Assembly (NCBI GenBank): GCA_905214315.1
Contig: CAJMLN010000016.1
Location: 1 to 41,132, forward strand
DNA from: an uncultured bacterium
GTDB taxonomy: Bacteria; Bacillota; Clostridia; Christensenellales; QALW01
Length of the DNA: 41,132 bases
Direction of reading: 5' to 3'
Shown: positions 1-7,142 of the stretch, one piece after another
Layout of the letters: the number at the start of each line of letters is the position of its first letter
Position numbering within the stretch: position 1 is the first letter of the stretch
Made by a program: the position numbers and the translations under genes
The notes under the pieces: model-generated
The model's database searches: none
Seen by the model: only the letters and a program-made list of their open reading frames with translations
Told to the model about the DNA's origin: nothing

Positions 1-506
1 GAGCTTCTATGGGAGAGGGGCTTCTGACCGCGGCGTTAGCACACCGGCGTGATGAAGGGATGTCCTTTGAGGAAATCGTTGCTTGGGCAGAAGAAAAGAA
101 ACATCATGTAATTCACTGGTTTACAGTGGATGATTTAAAATATTTGTATCGCGGGGGACGCGTTTCCAAAACCAGTGCCATTGTAGGCAGTTTATTGAAT
201 ATCAAACCAGTGCTTCAGTGCAATGCTGAGGGCAAACTGGTGCCGGTAGAAAAAGTAAAGGGACGCAAGCGCGCTTTGCGCGCCTTAGCGGAAAGTTTGG
301 ATAAGTACGGTGAAAATATTGACGGACAGGAAATCTTTATCAGCCATGGCGACGCCGAAGAGGATGCACTGACGGTTCAAAACATGATTGAGGAAAAATA
401 TAAAAACTGTACGTTTGTGCGGGGCAATATCGGCGCGGTGATCGGAGCGCATTCGGGCCCGGGGAAGGTAGCGGTATTCTTCTTCGGAAAAAAAAGATTT
501 ATTTAA
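1..506 (+). CDS. DegV family fatty-acid-binding protein (FakB-like), 3' part only
   Basis: The 5' end lies outside the window. The frame is open from the first bases, and Ala-Ser followed by MGEGLL matches the interior of DegV proteins, so the methionine at base 9 is internal. About 167 of the usual 280 or so residues are present. They include the YLYRGGRVSKTSA stretch, the lipid-pocket region typical of the C-terminal half, and the closing GAVIGAHSGPG segment followed by an aromatic/basic tail. DegV (FakB) proteins bind a single fatty acid and present it to the kinase FakA for phosphorylation to acyl-phosphate. A FakA candidate lies at 25230-26870 on the minus strand, so both halves of the system are present in this window. 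The gene is followed directly by an intrinsic terminator, so it ends a transcription unit. Confidence 0.93.
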   Translation, partial: ASMGEGLLTAALAHRRDEGMSFEEIVAWAEEKKHHVIHWFTVDDLKYLYRGGRVSKTSAIVGSLLNIKPVLQCNAEGKLVPVEKVKGRKRALRALAESLDKYGENIDGQEIFISHGDAEEDALTVQNMIEEKYKNCTFVRGNIGAVIGAHSGPGKVAVFFFGKKRFI

Positions 507-520
507 AATAAAAATACAGG

Positions 521-554
521 CCGCGCAGCAGGAAAGCCCGCTGTGCGGTTTTTT
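521..554 (+). terminator. Intrinsic terminator after degV
   Basis: A 9-bp GC-rich stem (CCGCGCAGC with GCTGTGCGG, one G-U pair) is followed by six T residues, 15 bases after the degV stop codon. Confidence 0.85.
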
Positions 555-565
555 ACTGCCGGTGC

Positions 566-594
566 TTGCAAAAAAGCCGTGAGTTTGCTATAAT
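566..594 (+). promoter_or_regulatory. Sigma-A promoter for the small membrane protein gene
   Basis: TTGCAA (566-571), a 17-base spacer, then TATAAT (589-594) preceded by TGC, an extended -10. It lies between the degV terminator and the next start codon, so the small gene has its own promoter. Confidence 0.8.
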
Positions 595-619
595 AATAAG
601 CAGAAAGTGAGTGTATAAA

Positions 620-901
620 ATGAAAATTGATTTAAAAATTGATTTGAAATCTTTGCTGAGTCTGGAGCAAACTTATGGTAAAAAGCTGGTAACAGTAGTG
701 TATTATGTTATGGCTGTGGTAATCGCGGTGAATGCCGTGGTTACGTTTATAGGTGGTATTGTGGACGTGGCAAGCGCCCAGATATTTTCAGGTTTGGGAA
801 AGATCCTGTTCTGCCTGCCTTTGGCGGCGGTCTATTTACTGCTTCTGCGGTTAGGGTGCGAGCTGGTAAACGCGGTATTTGAACATTGCGGTAAGGAGTA
901 A
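620..901 (+). CDS. Small two-helix membrane protein, DUF4282-like
   Basis: A 93-residue protein starting at ATG 620, with an AAAGTGAG ribosome-binding sequence 8 bases upstream. A GTG at 611 is an in-frame alternative that lacks a suitable site. A charged N-terminus (about residues 1-25) precedes two hydrophobic segments (about 28-50 and 58-80). The end pattern LLLLRLGCELVNAVFEHCGK resembles the LLR-x-ELLIVLFRI ending of DUF4282 small membrane proteins. That family assignment is inference from pattern only, and the function is unknown. It has its own consensus promoter and a hairpin terminator directly after the stop codon, so it appears to be a monocistronic unit between degV and rplM. Confidence 0.8.
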   Translation: MKIDLKIDLKSLLSLEQTYGKKLVTVVYYVMAVVIAVNAVVTFIGGIVDVASAQIFSGLGKILFCLPLAAVYLLLLRLGCELVNAVFEHCGKE

Positions 902-906
902 GGGCT

Positions 907-936
907 GCGATATCTGTAAAGATATCGCTTTGTTTT
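907..936 (+). terminator. Intrinsic terminator after the small membrane protein
   Basis: A perfect 8-bp inverted repeat, GCGATATC/GATATCGC (907-914 and 921-928) with a 6-base loop, is followed by TTTGTTTT. Confidence 0.75.
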
Positions 937-957
937 CAAATAACAGGGAAAAACTGC

Positions 958-989
958 TTGACAAAATAAAGAGAATGCCGTATTATAAT
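958..989 (+). promoter_or_regulatory. Sigma-A promoter of rplM-rpsI
   Basis: TTGACA (958-963), a 17-base spacer, then TATTAT (981-986), which overlaps a TATAAT at 984-989. The rplM start codon follows at 1032. The same overlapping TATTATAAT box occurs ahead of frr. No L13-type leader structure is visible in the short 5' UTR. Confidence 0.8.
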
Positions 990-1031
990 CAAGCTTGTAT
1001 AAAAGCAATTCAATATTTCGGAGGTATTGCT

Positions 1032-1460
1032 ATGAAATCTTTTGTCGCAAAACCCGCGGATATCGAACGTAAATGGTACGTTATCGATGCCAACGGGCAG
1101 ACGCTTGGCAGATTAGCTTCTCAGGTAGCTATGATTCTGCGCGGCAAACACAAGCCTATTTATACGCCTCATGTTGATTGCGGTGACCATGTTATCGTTA
1201 TCAATGCGGACAAGGTTGTGCTTACCGGAAAAAAACTGGACCAGAAGGTTTATTACAGATATAGCGGATATATCGGCGGCCTTAAGGAAACCAGCGCACG
1301 CACTATGCTTGCAACCAAACCTGAAAAAATGGTGTATGAAGCCATTAAAGGTATGATGCCCAAAAACTCCTTAGGCAGACAGATGCTTACGAAACTTCGC
1401 GTTTACAAAGGCGCCGAGCATGAGCATGCAGCTCAAAAGCCGGAAGCCTATACGCTTTAA
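1032..1460 (+). CDS. rplM: 50S ribosomal protein L13
   Basis: A 142-residue protein, the usual length for bacterial L13, an early-assembling large-subunit protein that binds 23S rRNA. Family landmarks are WYVIDANGQTLGRLAS near residues 15-31, ILRGKHKPIYTPHVDCGD, and the C-terminal GMMPKNSLGRQMLTKLRVYKG. The start is ATG 1032, with GGAGG 7 bases upstream. A longer in-frame extension back to 879 is open but runs through the promoter and terminator of this unit. It is co-transcribed with rpsI 18 bases downstream, the near-universal L13-S9 pair. Confidence 0.98.
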   Translation: MKSFVAKPADIERKWYVIDANGQTLGRLASQVAMILRGKHKPIYTPHVDCGDHVIVINADKVVLTGKKLDQKVYYRYSGYIGGLKETSARTMLATKPEKMVYEAIKGMMPKNSLGRQMLTKLRVYKGAEHEHAAQKPEAYTL

Positions 1461-1478
1461 TAGGAGGGAGTTTGTATT

Positions 1479-1874
1479 ATGGCAGCTAAAGTTCAGTTCT
1501 GGGGCACCGGCAGACGGAAAAAGGCCGTAGCAAGGGTAAGACTTGTTGCCGGCAAGGGTGCAATTACTGTAAATAAGCGGGATCTCGACGAATATTTTGG
1601 CCTTGAAACCTTAAAGACCATCGTTCGCCAGCCGCTGGAAGCAACGGATAATTTGGGTAAGTTTGACGTTTTAGTAAACGTTAAGGGCGGCGGCTTTACC
1701 GGTCAGGCAGGCGCTATTCGCCACGGCATTGCCCGTGCGCTTGTAAAAGCGGATGAGAATACGAAGCCTGCGCTGAAGAAGGCCGGCTTCCTGACCCGTG
1801 ACCCGAGAATGAAAGAGCGTAAGAAGTACGGCTTGAAGGCCGCTCGCCGCGCACCGCAGTTCTCAAAGAGATAA
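1479..1874 (+). CDS. rpsI: 30S ribosomal protein S9
   Basis: A 131-residue S9 with a GTGRRKKAVARVRL N-terminal segment, the GGGFTGQAGAIRHGIARAL core, and the canonical C-terminal tail ending KKYGLKAARRAPQFSKR. The basic tail reaches the P-site tRNA in the ribosome (family knowledge). TAGGAGGG precedes the ATG. It is the second gene of the rplM-rpsI operon and is followed by a strong terminator. Confidence 0.98.
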   Translation: MAAKVQFWGTGRRKKAVARVRLVAGKGAITVNKRDLDEYFGLETLKTIVRQPLEATDNLGKFDVLVNVKGGGFTGQAGAIRHGIARALVKADENTKPALKKAGFLTRDPRMKERKKYGLKAARRAPQFSKR

Positions 1875-1879
1875 ACCAA

Positions 1880-1925
1880 AAAAGATGTTTTTCGCTTCGG
1901 CAGGAAAACATCTTTTCTTTTTTTT
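1880..1925 (+). terminator. Intrinsic terminator of rplM-rpsI
   Basis: An 11- to 12-bp stem AAAGATGTTTT/AAAACATCTTT (1881-1891 and 1905-1915) is followed by a T-rich run to 1925. It starts about 6 bases after the rpsI stop codon. Confidence 0.88.
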
Positions 1926-1962
1926 GATATAAGTTCTACGCTGTGCAGGAAGGAAGATTTTT

Positions 1963-2604
1963 ATGAAAGAAGAAGAAAAAATTCAAGCGGGTATTTTATT
2001 TTGTCCGGCTGACCCTATGTTGAAAGCCATAAAGCTTAAAACGCATAAGCTGAATGTGGATTATAATAATACGTATGAAGATGAAACGGAAAAACGGGCC
2101 GAAATTTTAGCGCAAGTGCTTGGCGAATTGGGGGAAGGCAGTTTTATTCAGGGGCCGATAGCGTTTCATTATGGGCGTCATACCAAAATAGGAAAAAATT
2201 TTTTCGGCAATTTTAATTTGACGATTCAGGATGACGCGGAGGTAACCATTGGCGATAACTGTAATTTTGGGCCGAATACAACGATTGTTACGCCGCTTCA
2301 TCCGATGATAGCAGCGGAGCGGCGGGAAATGAAAACGGCAGATGGGGCGATTAAGCACCTTTGCTATGCAAAGCCTGTACATATCGGGAACGATTGTTGG
2401 CTTGGTGCGTCGGTAACGGTATGCCCGGGGGTGCGTATCGGCGATAACTGCGTAATTGGGGCCGGTAGCGTTGTAACGCGGGATATCCCGCCCAACAGCT
2501 TTGCTGCGGGCGTGCCGTGCCGGGTGATACGGGAAATTACCGAGGCGGATAGCCTGGTAAATAAGCCGGAAATATTACAAGATAATAGGGTTCTTCCGCG
2601 GTAG
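1963..2604 (+). CDS. Sugar O-acetyltransferase, LacA/Maa/NodL type (left-handed beta-helix)
   Basis: A 213-residue hexapeptide-repeat acetyltransferase. The N-terminal helical part carries the NVDYNNTYEDETEKR pattern (residues 31-45) of the maltose/galactoside acetyltransferase family. From about residue 60, repeats such as TKIGKNFF, AEVTIGDNC, VHIGNDCW and VRIGDNCVIGAGSVV form the beta-helix. His113 in TPLHP occupies the catalytic histidine position that activates the sugar hydroxyl. The reaction is acetyl-CoA dependent O-acetylation of a sugar, possibly in detoxification or modification; the true acceptor cannot be told. The start has AAGGAAG upstream. No sigma-A promoter is evident between the rpsI terminator and the start. 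It is an isolated gene with a terminator about 160 bases downstream. Confidence 0.88.
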   Translation: MKEEEKIQAGILFCPADPMLKAIKLKTHKLNVDYNNTYEDETEKRAEILAQVLGELGEGSFIQGPIAFHYGRHTKIGKNFFGNFNLTIQDDAEVTIGDNCNFGPNTTIVTPLHPMIAAERREMKTADGAIKHLCYAKPVHIGNDCWLGASVTVCPGVRIGDNCVIGAGSVVTRDIPPNSFAAGVPCRVIREITEADSLVNKPEILQDNRVLPR

Positions 2605-2764
2605 GGAAAGGGGCTGCCTTGAAAGAGAGGGCGGCTGCCGGCAAAAAAAGATGCGGGGGAGTTTTGGTTAAAAAAGGCATCAAAATATAAATTCAATCCC
2701 GCACATTCGCAATTTTAGATGCATGGCATTTGTTGAAGATTGGATTGCTTTTTACAATCGAATT

Positions 2765-2803
2765 AAAAAGCAGGAAAAGATGATTCTTTCCCTGCTTTTT
2801 TTT
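2765..2803. terminator. Bidirectional terminator between acetyltransferase and ybaK
   Basis: A 16-bp stem with one mismatch (2765-2780 and 2785-2800) and a 4-base loop is flanked by T-runs on both strands. It can end the plus-strand acetyltransferase and the minus-strand hppA-ybaK unit. The 2605-2764 stretch upstream of it shows no gene or recognisable signal. Confidence 0.8.
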
Positions 2804-2831
2804 CTGTGAACTTTTGAGGTTTATTTTCGTT

Positions 2832-3305
2832 TTATGGATTTGTAAGCGCAAAGGTCTGCGCGCTTATATAGGATAGCAGCGCTTCGCTGTTTACGCACAG
2901 CGCGCAGCCGCGGGTTCCGGCCGAGATATATACACTTTCAAGCTCATGAACAGAAGCGTCAAAAAAAGTGGGAAAACGCTTTTTCATGCCGATGGGGGAA
3001 CAGCCGCCCCGGATGTAGCCGGTGGTGCTTAACAACTCTTTTACGTGGAGCATTTCAGCACTTTTATCGCCCATAGCGGCCGCGGCCTTTTTTAAGTCCA
3101 GTTCCTTATGCACTGGAATACAGCAGACAAAGAATCCCTTTTTGCTGCCGCGCAGCACCAAGGTTTTAAAAAACTGTTCCGGCGGAATCTGCAAAAAAGC
3201 AGCGGCGTGCAGACCGGAAAGGTCATCCTCTTTATATTCATATTCCGCGGCTGTATACTTAATTTTTGCCGCGTCCAGCAGGCGCATGGCGTTTGTTTTT
3301 ATCAT
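2832..3305 (-). CDS. ybaK: YbaK/EbsC-type Cys-tRNA(Pro)/aminoacyl-tRNA deacylase
   Basis: A 157-residue trans-editing enzyme. YbaK proteins hydrolyse Cys-tRNA(Pro) and related mischarged tRNAs in the cytosol. Visible landmarks are FFKTLVLRGSKKGFFVCCIP (about 45-64), where the lysine corresponds to the conserved catalytic lysine, and TTGYIRGGCSPIGMKKRFPTFFD (about 93-115), the family signature. The length is normal. The ATG lies one base after the hppA stop codon with no clear Shine-Dalgarno, which suggests translation coupled to hppA. It ends at a bidirectional terminator. Confidence 0.93.
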   Translation of the reverse strand: MIKTNAMRLLDAAKIKYTAAEYEYKEDDLSGLHAAAFLQIPPEQFFKTLVLRGSKKGFFVCCIPVHKELDLKKAAAAMGDKSAEMLHVKELLSTTGYIRGGCSPIGMKKRFPTFFDASVHELESVYISAGTRGCALCVNSEALLSYISAQTFALTNP

Positions 3306-3306
3306 A

Positions 3307-5472
3307 TTAGTTCCAAATCCACGGAATCAAGGCTAAAAACGGAGCAAATACGATGGAAATCGTAGATAAAAGCTTGATTAAAATATTGATGGAAGGTCCG
3401 GAGGTATCTTTAAACGGGTCGCCTACCGTATCGCCTACAACAGCTGCTTTATGGGCTTCGGAGCCTTTTCCGCCGTGCTCTCCGGTCTCTACGTACTTTT
3501 TGGCGTTATCCCATGCGCCGCCGCTGTTGGCCATCATAATTGCTAAAACAAATCCACTGGCCGCCGCGCCGGAAAGCATGGCAACCACTGCCTCAAAGCC
3601 TAAAAGCAGCGCAGTTAAAATAGGCGCCGCGATAGCGATAATGCCGGGAATAATCATATACTTTTGTGAAGCACCGGTACAGATGCTGACGCAGCGTTCA
3701 TAATCTGGCTCAGTGGTGCCCTCCATAATTCCTTTGATTTCTCTGAACTGCCGGCGTACTTCTATCACAACTTTTTCCGCAGCTTTTCCCACCGCTGACA
3801 TGGTAACCGCCGAGAATACAAACGGCAATACAACGCCTATGAACAGTCCAATCAATACCCGGGGATCCAGCAGACTTATCCCAAAGGTGAAAGTATCAGG
3901 CGCCAGCTGGGAGGCTAAGGTTTTAATGGTGTGGGCAAAAGCGGAAAGCAGGGTGATTGCCGTAAGCGCTGCTGAACCGATGGCAAAGCCCTTGCCGGTG
4001 GCGGCGGTGGTGTTGCCTAAGGAATCCAGTGCGTCAGTCCGCTCGCGGACAAATTCAGGCTGATGGGTCATTTCCGCTATGCCGCCGGCGTTATCCGCAA
4101 CGGGACCGTATGCGTCGGTGGCGAGGGTAATGCCTAACGTGGAAAGCATACCTACTGCCGCAATGCCTACGCCGAACAGACCCATTTCTACGTTGGACCA
4201 CTGGAAACCGGCGGTGATAAAGTAGCTTAAAAAGATCACCGCGCCGACGATTAGTACAGGAATCAGGGTAGAGAGCATTCCCAGGGACAGGCCGTCAATA
4301 ATTACCGTAGCCGGACCGGTTTTGCCGGAAGCGGACAGACGCTGAGTGGGTTTATAACTGGCGGAAGTATAATATTCGGTAAAATAGCCGATGGCAATTC
4401 CGCCGGCCAGGCCGGAAAGCATGGCAATGAACAAATACCAGAAATTGAAATTGCTGTTGTTTGCCGGTGCGGTATTACCCATAACAGCCCAAATGATAAA
4501 GAAAGAGGCAATCACCATTAAAACAGCGGCAATATAGGTGCCCTTGCGCAGTGCGCCCAGGAGCTTTTTCTGGTCGGTAGAGTCACCGGTACGGACAAAG
4601 AAAGAGCCTATGATTGAAGCAAGGATACCGGCCGCGGCCAGAAGAAAGGGTAGAGCGAAAGCATTCATGGAGTTAAAGGCGAAAACGCCTAACGCTGCGG
4701 CGGATATGACAGCGCCGATATAGCTTTCATACAAATCGGCACCCATGCCGGCCACATCTCCGACGTTGTCGCCAACGTTATCGGCAATAACCGCAGGATT
4801 GCGAGGGTCATCCTCGGGAATGCCCACTTCCACTTTTCCAACCAGATCGGCACCTACATCAGCAGCTTTGGTAAAAATACCACCGCCAACTCTGGCAAAC
4901 AGCGCCATAGAGGAGGCACCCATTCCAAAGGTGAGCATAATTGGGGCAATCTGCGCCGCTTCGGTGTACCCGCAGCCAAACCGCAGGATGCAGTACCAGA
5001 TGCCGGTATCCAGCATTCCCAGCCCTACAACTACCAGCCCCATGACAAGGCCGCTTTTAAAGGCGGTGCGCAGGCCGGCGTTTAAACTGTTTTTTGCGGA
5101 AACCACAGTCCGGCAGTTGGAAACGGTAGCGATTTTCATGCCTAAGAACCCGGAAAGTCCTGAAAAAATACCGCCGGATAAAAAAGCAAAGGGAGTTTCC
5201 CAGTAAACGCTTTGGGCAAGAGCGCCGCCGTGTACCGTTTTGGCAATTGCGGTAAGTATAAGCAGCAAAATAAATACGATGCCAAAAAAGATAATTACGG
5301 TTTTATATTGCTTTTTTAAAAAAGCGTTGGCTCCCTTGCGTACGATTGCGGAAATTCGTTTGACGTCCTCGCTTCCGGGGTCCATTTTTAAAATACTTTT
5401 TGCTGTAAAAGCAGCAAAAAGCAGGGCCAGAAGAGCTACGGCAGGGACGAGCAGCATTATTTTGTCCATCAT
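3307..5472 (-). CDS. hppA: Membrane-bound ion-pumping inorganic pyrophosphatase, K+-dependent type
   Basis: A 721-residue integral membrane protein with about 16 hydrophobic segments. It couples hydrolysis of cytosolic pyrophosphate to Na+ or H+ export. The substrate loops are intact: GIPEDDPRNPAVIADNVGDNVGD (217-239), ATDAYGPVADNAGGIAEM (451-468), and a third acidic motif GDTVGDPFKDTSGP near the C-terminus. The segment GNTTAATGKG has Ala490 and Gly493, the residue pair that marks K+-dependent members; K+-independent ones carry Lys at the first position. Whether it pumps Na+, H+ or both cannot be decided by eye. A consensus promoter lies 55-83 bases upstream and GGAG 8 bases ahead of the ATG. 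It heads a two-gene unit with ybaK. Confidence 0.97.
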   Translation of the reverse strand: MMDKIMLLVPAVALLALLFAAFTAKSILKMDPGSEDVKRISAIVRKGANAFLKKQYKTVIIFFGIVFILLLILTAIAKTVHGGALAQSVYWETPFAFLSGGIFSGLSGFLGMKIATVSNCRTVVSAKNSLNAGLRTAFKSGLVMGLVVVGLGMLDTGIWYCILRFGCGYTEAAQIAPIMLTFGMGASSMALFARVGGGIFTKAADVGADLVGKVEVGIPEDDPRNPAVIADNVGDNVGDVAGMGADLYESYIGAVISAAALGVFAFNSMNAFALPFLLAAAGILASIIGSFFVRTGDSTDQKKLLGALRKGTYIAAVLMVIASFFIIWAVMGNTAPANNSNFNFWYLFIAMLSGLAGGIAIGYFTEYYTSASYKPTQRLSASGKTGPATVIIDGLSLGMLSTLIPVLIVGAVIFLSYFITAGFQWSNVEMGLFGVGIAAVGMLSTLGITLATDAYGPVADNAGGIAEMTHQPEFVRERTDALDSLGNTTAATGKGFAIGSAALTAITLLSAFAHTIKTLASQLAPDTFTFGISLLDPRVLIGLFIGVVLPFVFSAVTMSAVGKAAEKVVIEVRRQFREIKGIMEGTTEPDYERCVSICTGASQKYMIIPGIIAIAAPILTALLLGFEAVVAMLSGAAASGFVLAIMMANSGGAWDNAKKYVETGEHGGKGSEAHKAAVVGDTVGDPFKDTSGPSINILIKLLSTISIVFAPFLALIPWIWN

Positions 5473-5526
5473 ACATTATTCTCCATTGCTTTTTATATTT
5501 GCAGGATTTGATTCCTAAGTATTCAT

Positions 5527-5555
5527 ATTATACCTTTTTTTGTTCGCTGGGTCAA
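5527..5555 (-). promoter_or_regulatory. Sigma-A promoter of hppA-ybaK
   Basis: On the minus strand TTGACC (5555-5550), a 17-base spacer and TATAAT (5532-5527) lie ahead of the hppA ATG at 5472. Confidence 0.82.
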
Positions 5556-5606
5556 ATAATTTAATAGTTTTTTAAAAGTTTTAAATAGGATTAATGCAAA
5601 ATGCAG

Positions 5607-5708
5607 CTATTTTTTTTCTTCGTACCAAATAGCGACCGCCGCGACGATACAGCAGAATATTACGCATAGGATAAACAGCCAGTATATATTGCCGGAGGCA
5701 GTTTTCAT
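5607..5708 (-). CDS. 33-residue single-span membrane peptide (hypothetical)
   Basis: This short reading frame starts at ATG 5708 and encodes 33 residues. MKTASGNIYW is followed by a continuous hydrophobic stretch of about 17-18 residues (roughly 11-28, with four cysteines and alanine/valine/isoleucine), then a charged tail, YEEKK. AAAGGGAGTG lies 6-12 bases ahead of the ATG, and a sigma-A type promoter (TTGACA, 17 bases, TACTAT) begins 34 bases upstream. Promoter, ribosome binding site, amphipathic layout and an intact frame together argue that it is expressed. No family is recognised. It lies on the same strand as hppA but has its own promoter, and hppA has another downstream. A role as a small membrane regulator is inference only. 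Confidence 0.6.
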   Translation of the reverse strand: MKTASGNIYWLFILCVIFCCIVAAVAIWYEEKK

Positions 5709-5741
5709 TGTAACACTCCCTTTTTTTAGCTTATATACAGT

Positions 5742-5770
5742 ATAGTACATAAGAAATTGCGGATTGTCAA
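5742..5770 (-). promoter_or_regulatory. Sigma-A promoter of the 33-residue peptide gene
   Basis: The minus strand reads TTGACA (5770-5765), a 17-base spacer, then TACTAT (5747-5742), with the AAAGGGAG ribosome binding site and ATG following. Confidence 0.68.
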
Positions 5771-5794
5771 TCATAAACCATAACGATTACAATC

Positions 5795-5824
5795 TTGACG
5801 AAAAAGCGTTGAATAATGTATAAT
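5795..5824 (+). promoter_or_regulatory. Sigma-A promoter of the 5.86-8.1 kb cluster
   Basis: TTGACG (5795-5800), an 18-base spacer, then TATAAT (5819-5824), 33 bases ahead of the GTG start at 5857. It is divergent from, and only 24 bases away from, the promoter of the 33-residue peptide gene. Confidence 0.8.
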
Positions 5825-5856
5825 ATTTTTATCATGTATTAAAAGGAGAAATTCTT

Positions 5857-6495
5857 GTGCTTAAAACGAAATATTCTGCGGCAATGTGGGCAACGTCAAT
5901 TTTGGCGCTTGTTTCAGCACTGGGGACTTTTTTTGCATTACTGTATTTTAATTTTCTGCATGCGATACTGGACAAATGGACGATTGCCGTTGTATTGGCC
6001 GGACCGGCGGCTGCGGTTGCCGTACTTATATATGCGGCGATAAAAATTTTTAAAAAACGTGAAAATGCATTTTTTATTCCATCATTTCTTGCTATTATAG
6101 GTTGTACTTTAGTATTTTTTCTTGCTGACAGCGCTTCTCTTTCTAAAATTGAAACAGATTATTTGAAGCATGAAACTGATTTTTCCCATACTGTGGCAGC
6201 ACTGAAAGAGGAGTATATTACGGTTTCGGACGGCTCTCTTTTAATACAGGAGGGCACTTTTCCCCTGGAAAATGCGGCGCTGGAAAGTACGGTTCCTGAA
6301 AAGAGAGTGCAGATCATTAAAATTGACGATTTCCATACGATATTTTATTTTATTGCTTTGGATACCGATAATCGGACGGAGGGATATGTGTATGTGCCCG
6401 ATGATTTGTATCCCCGGGAATGGGACGATGCGGCTTCTTGGAGCGAACCGCTGGATATTAACAGTAAATGGTGGTATATTTGCCTGTATAAATAA
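5857..6495 (+). CDS. Hypothetical membrane protein with three N-terminal spans
   Basis: A 212-residue protein that I do not recognise. The GTG start at 5857 has AAGGAG 8 bases upstream. Three hydrophobic segments (about 10-32, 40-62 and 72-90) are followed by a soluble domain of about 120 residues rich in acidic and aromatic residues (for example GYVYVPDDLYPREWDD). No enzymatic motif is visible. It is the first gene downstream of a consensus promoter. 17 bases separate it from the ThyX-like gene, so the two and the glycosyltransferase probably form one operon. The context suggests an envelope-associated role, which is inference. Confidence 0.8.
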   Translation: MLKTKYSAAMWATSILALVSALGTFFALLYFNFLHAILDKWTIAVVLAGPAAAVAVLIYAAIKIFKKRENAFFIPSFLAIIGCTLVFFLADSASLSKIETDYLKHETDFSHTVAALKEEYITVSDGSLLIQEGTFPLENAALESTVPEKRVQIIKIDDFHTIFYFIALDTDNRTEGYVYVPDDLYPREWDDAASWSEPLDINSKWWYICLYK

Positions 6496-6512
6496 CGCAA
6501 AAGGAGCAGACT

Positions 6513-7142
6513 ATGATTACAATTGAAAGAACGTCAGTTATGAATTTTGAGAATGCTGTGCGGGGGGCCAGAAACCCGATGAACAGCTGGAGCCGTTTTG
6601 ACAGCTATTTTGACCAAGAGGGAAACTTTGTGTTTGGCAGCAATGACCTGGATCTGGCCATACGGCTCTGCCGTGCAGGATCGGATCACCGAAAATTTTT
6701 ACGAATGATCTTTGTTTCGGTGGATATTACCGCGCCTTTATATTGGTGGAAGGAGTTTGATACCTATAAAGTGGGAACGGTGGCAAACAGCTGTTCTACT
6801 ATGCATAAGCTTCACTCCAAAGCTTTTGAGCGGTCTGATTTTTCTATGGACAAGCTCTCGGAAACATCGCAGAAGGTAATGGATTCCCTGCTCGCCTATC
6901 TGGAGGAGTTGCGGCTGCGTTATATTGAGACCAAGGATAAGAGTACCTGGTATAATTTGATTCAGATGCTGCCTTCCAGCTATAATCAAATGCGTACGGT
7001 TACCTTGAATTATGAAAATTTAAGAGGAATGTATTTTTCAAGAAAGGATCATAAGCTGGAGGAATGGCATGTGCTGTGTGACTGGATTCGGTCGCTTCCG
7101 TATGCTGAGGCTTTGATTTGCGGCAAAGAAAATGAACAGTGA
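6513..7142 (+). CDS. ThyX-fold-like protein lacking the ThyX catalytic motif
   Basis: A 209-residue protein; AAGGAG lies 6 bases ahead of the ATG. Two segments resemble flavin-dependent thymidylate synthase. TYKVGTVANSCSTMH (84-98) lines up with the ThyX signature RHR-x-x-S-x-NE-x-S-x-RY, keeping Asn92, Ser95 and Thr96. The C-terminal part LPSSYNQMRTV...NLRGMYFSRKD...EEWHVLCDWIRSL (153-195) lines up with the ThyX NLR-x-x-x-HFLxLR...AQWEIRE segment. The three R-H-R residues needed for FAD/dUMP binding are replaced by T-Y-K and the NE glutamate by Ser, so thymidylate synthesis is unlikely. The relationship is my visual alignment, not a database result. The gene overlaps the following glycosyltransferase by 11 bases, which indicates coupling. 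Its function is unknown. Confidence 0.75.
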   Translation: MITIERTSVMNFENAVRGARNPMNSWSRFDSYFDQEGNFVFGSNDLDLAIRLCRAGSDHRKFLRMIFVSVDITAPLYWWKEFDTYKVGTVANSCSTMHKLHSKAFERSDFSMDKLSETSQKVMDSLLAYLEELRLRYIETKDKSTWYNLIQMLPSSYNQMRTVTLNYENLRGMYFSRKDHKLEEWHVLCDWIRSLPYAEALICGKENEQ

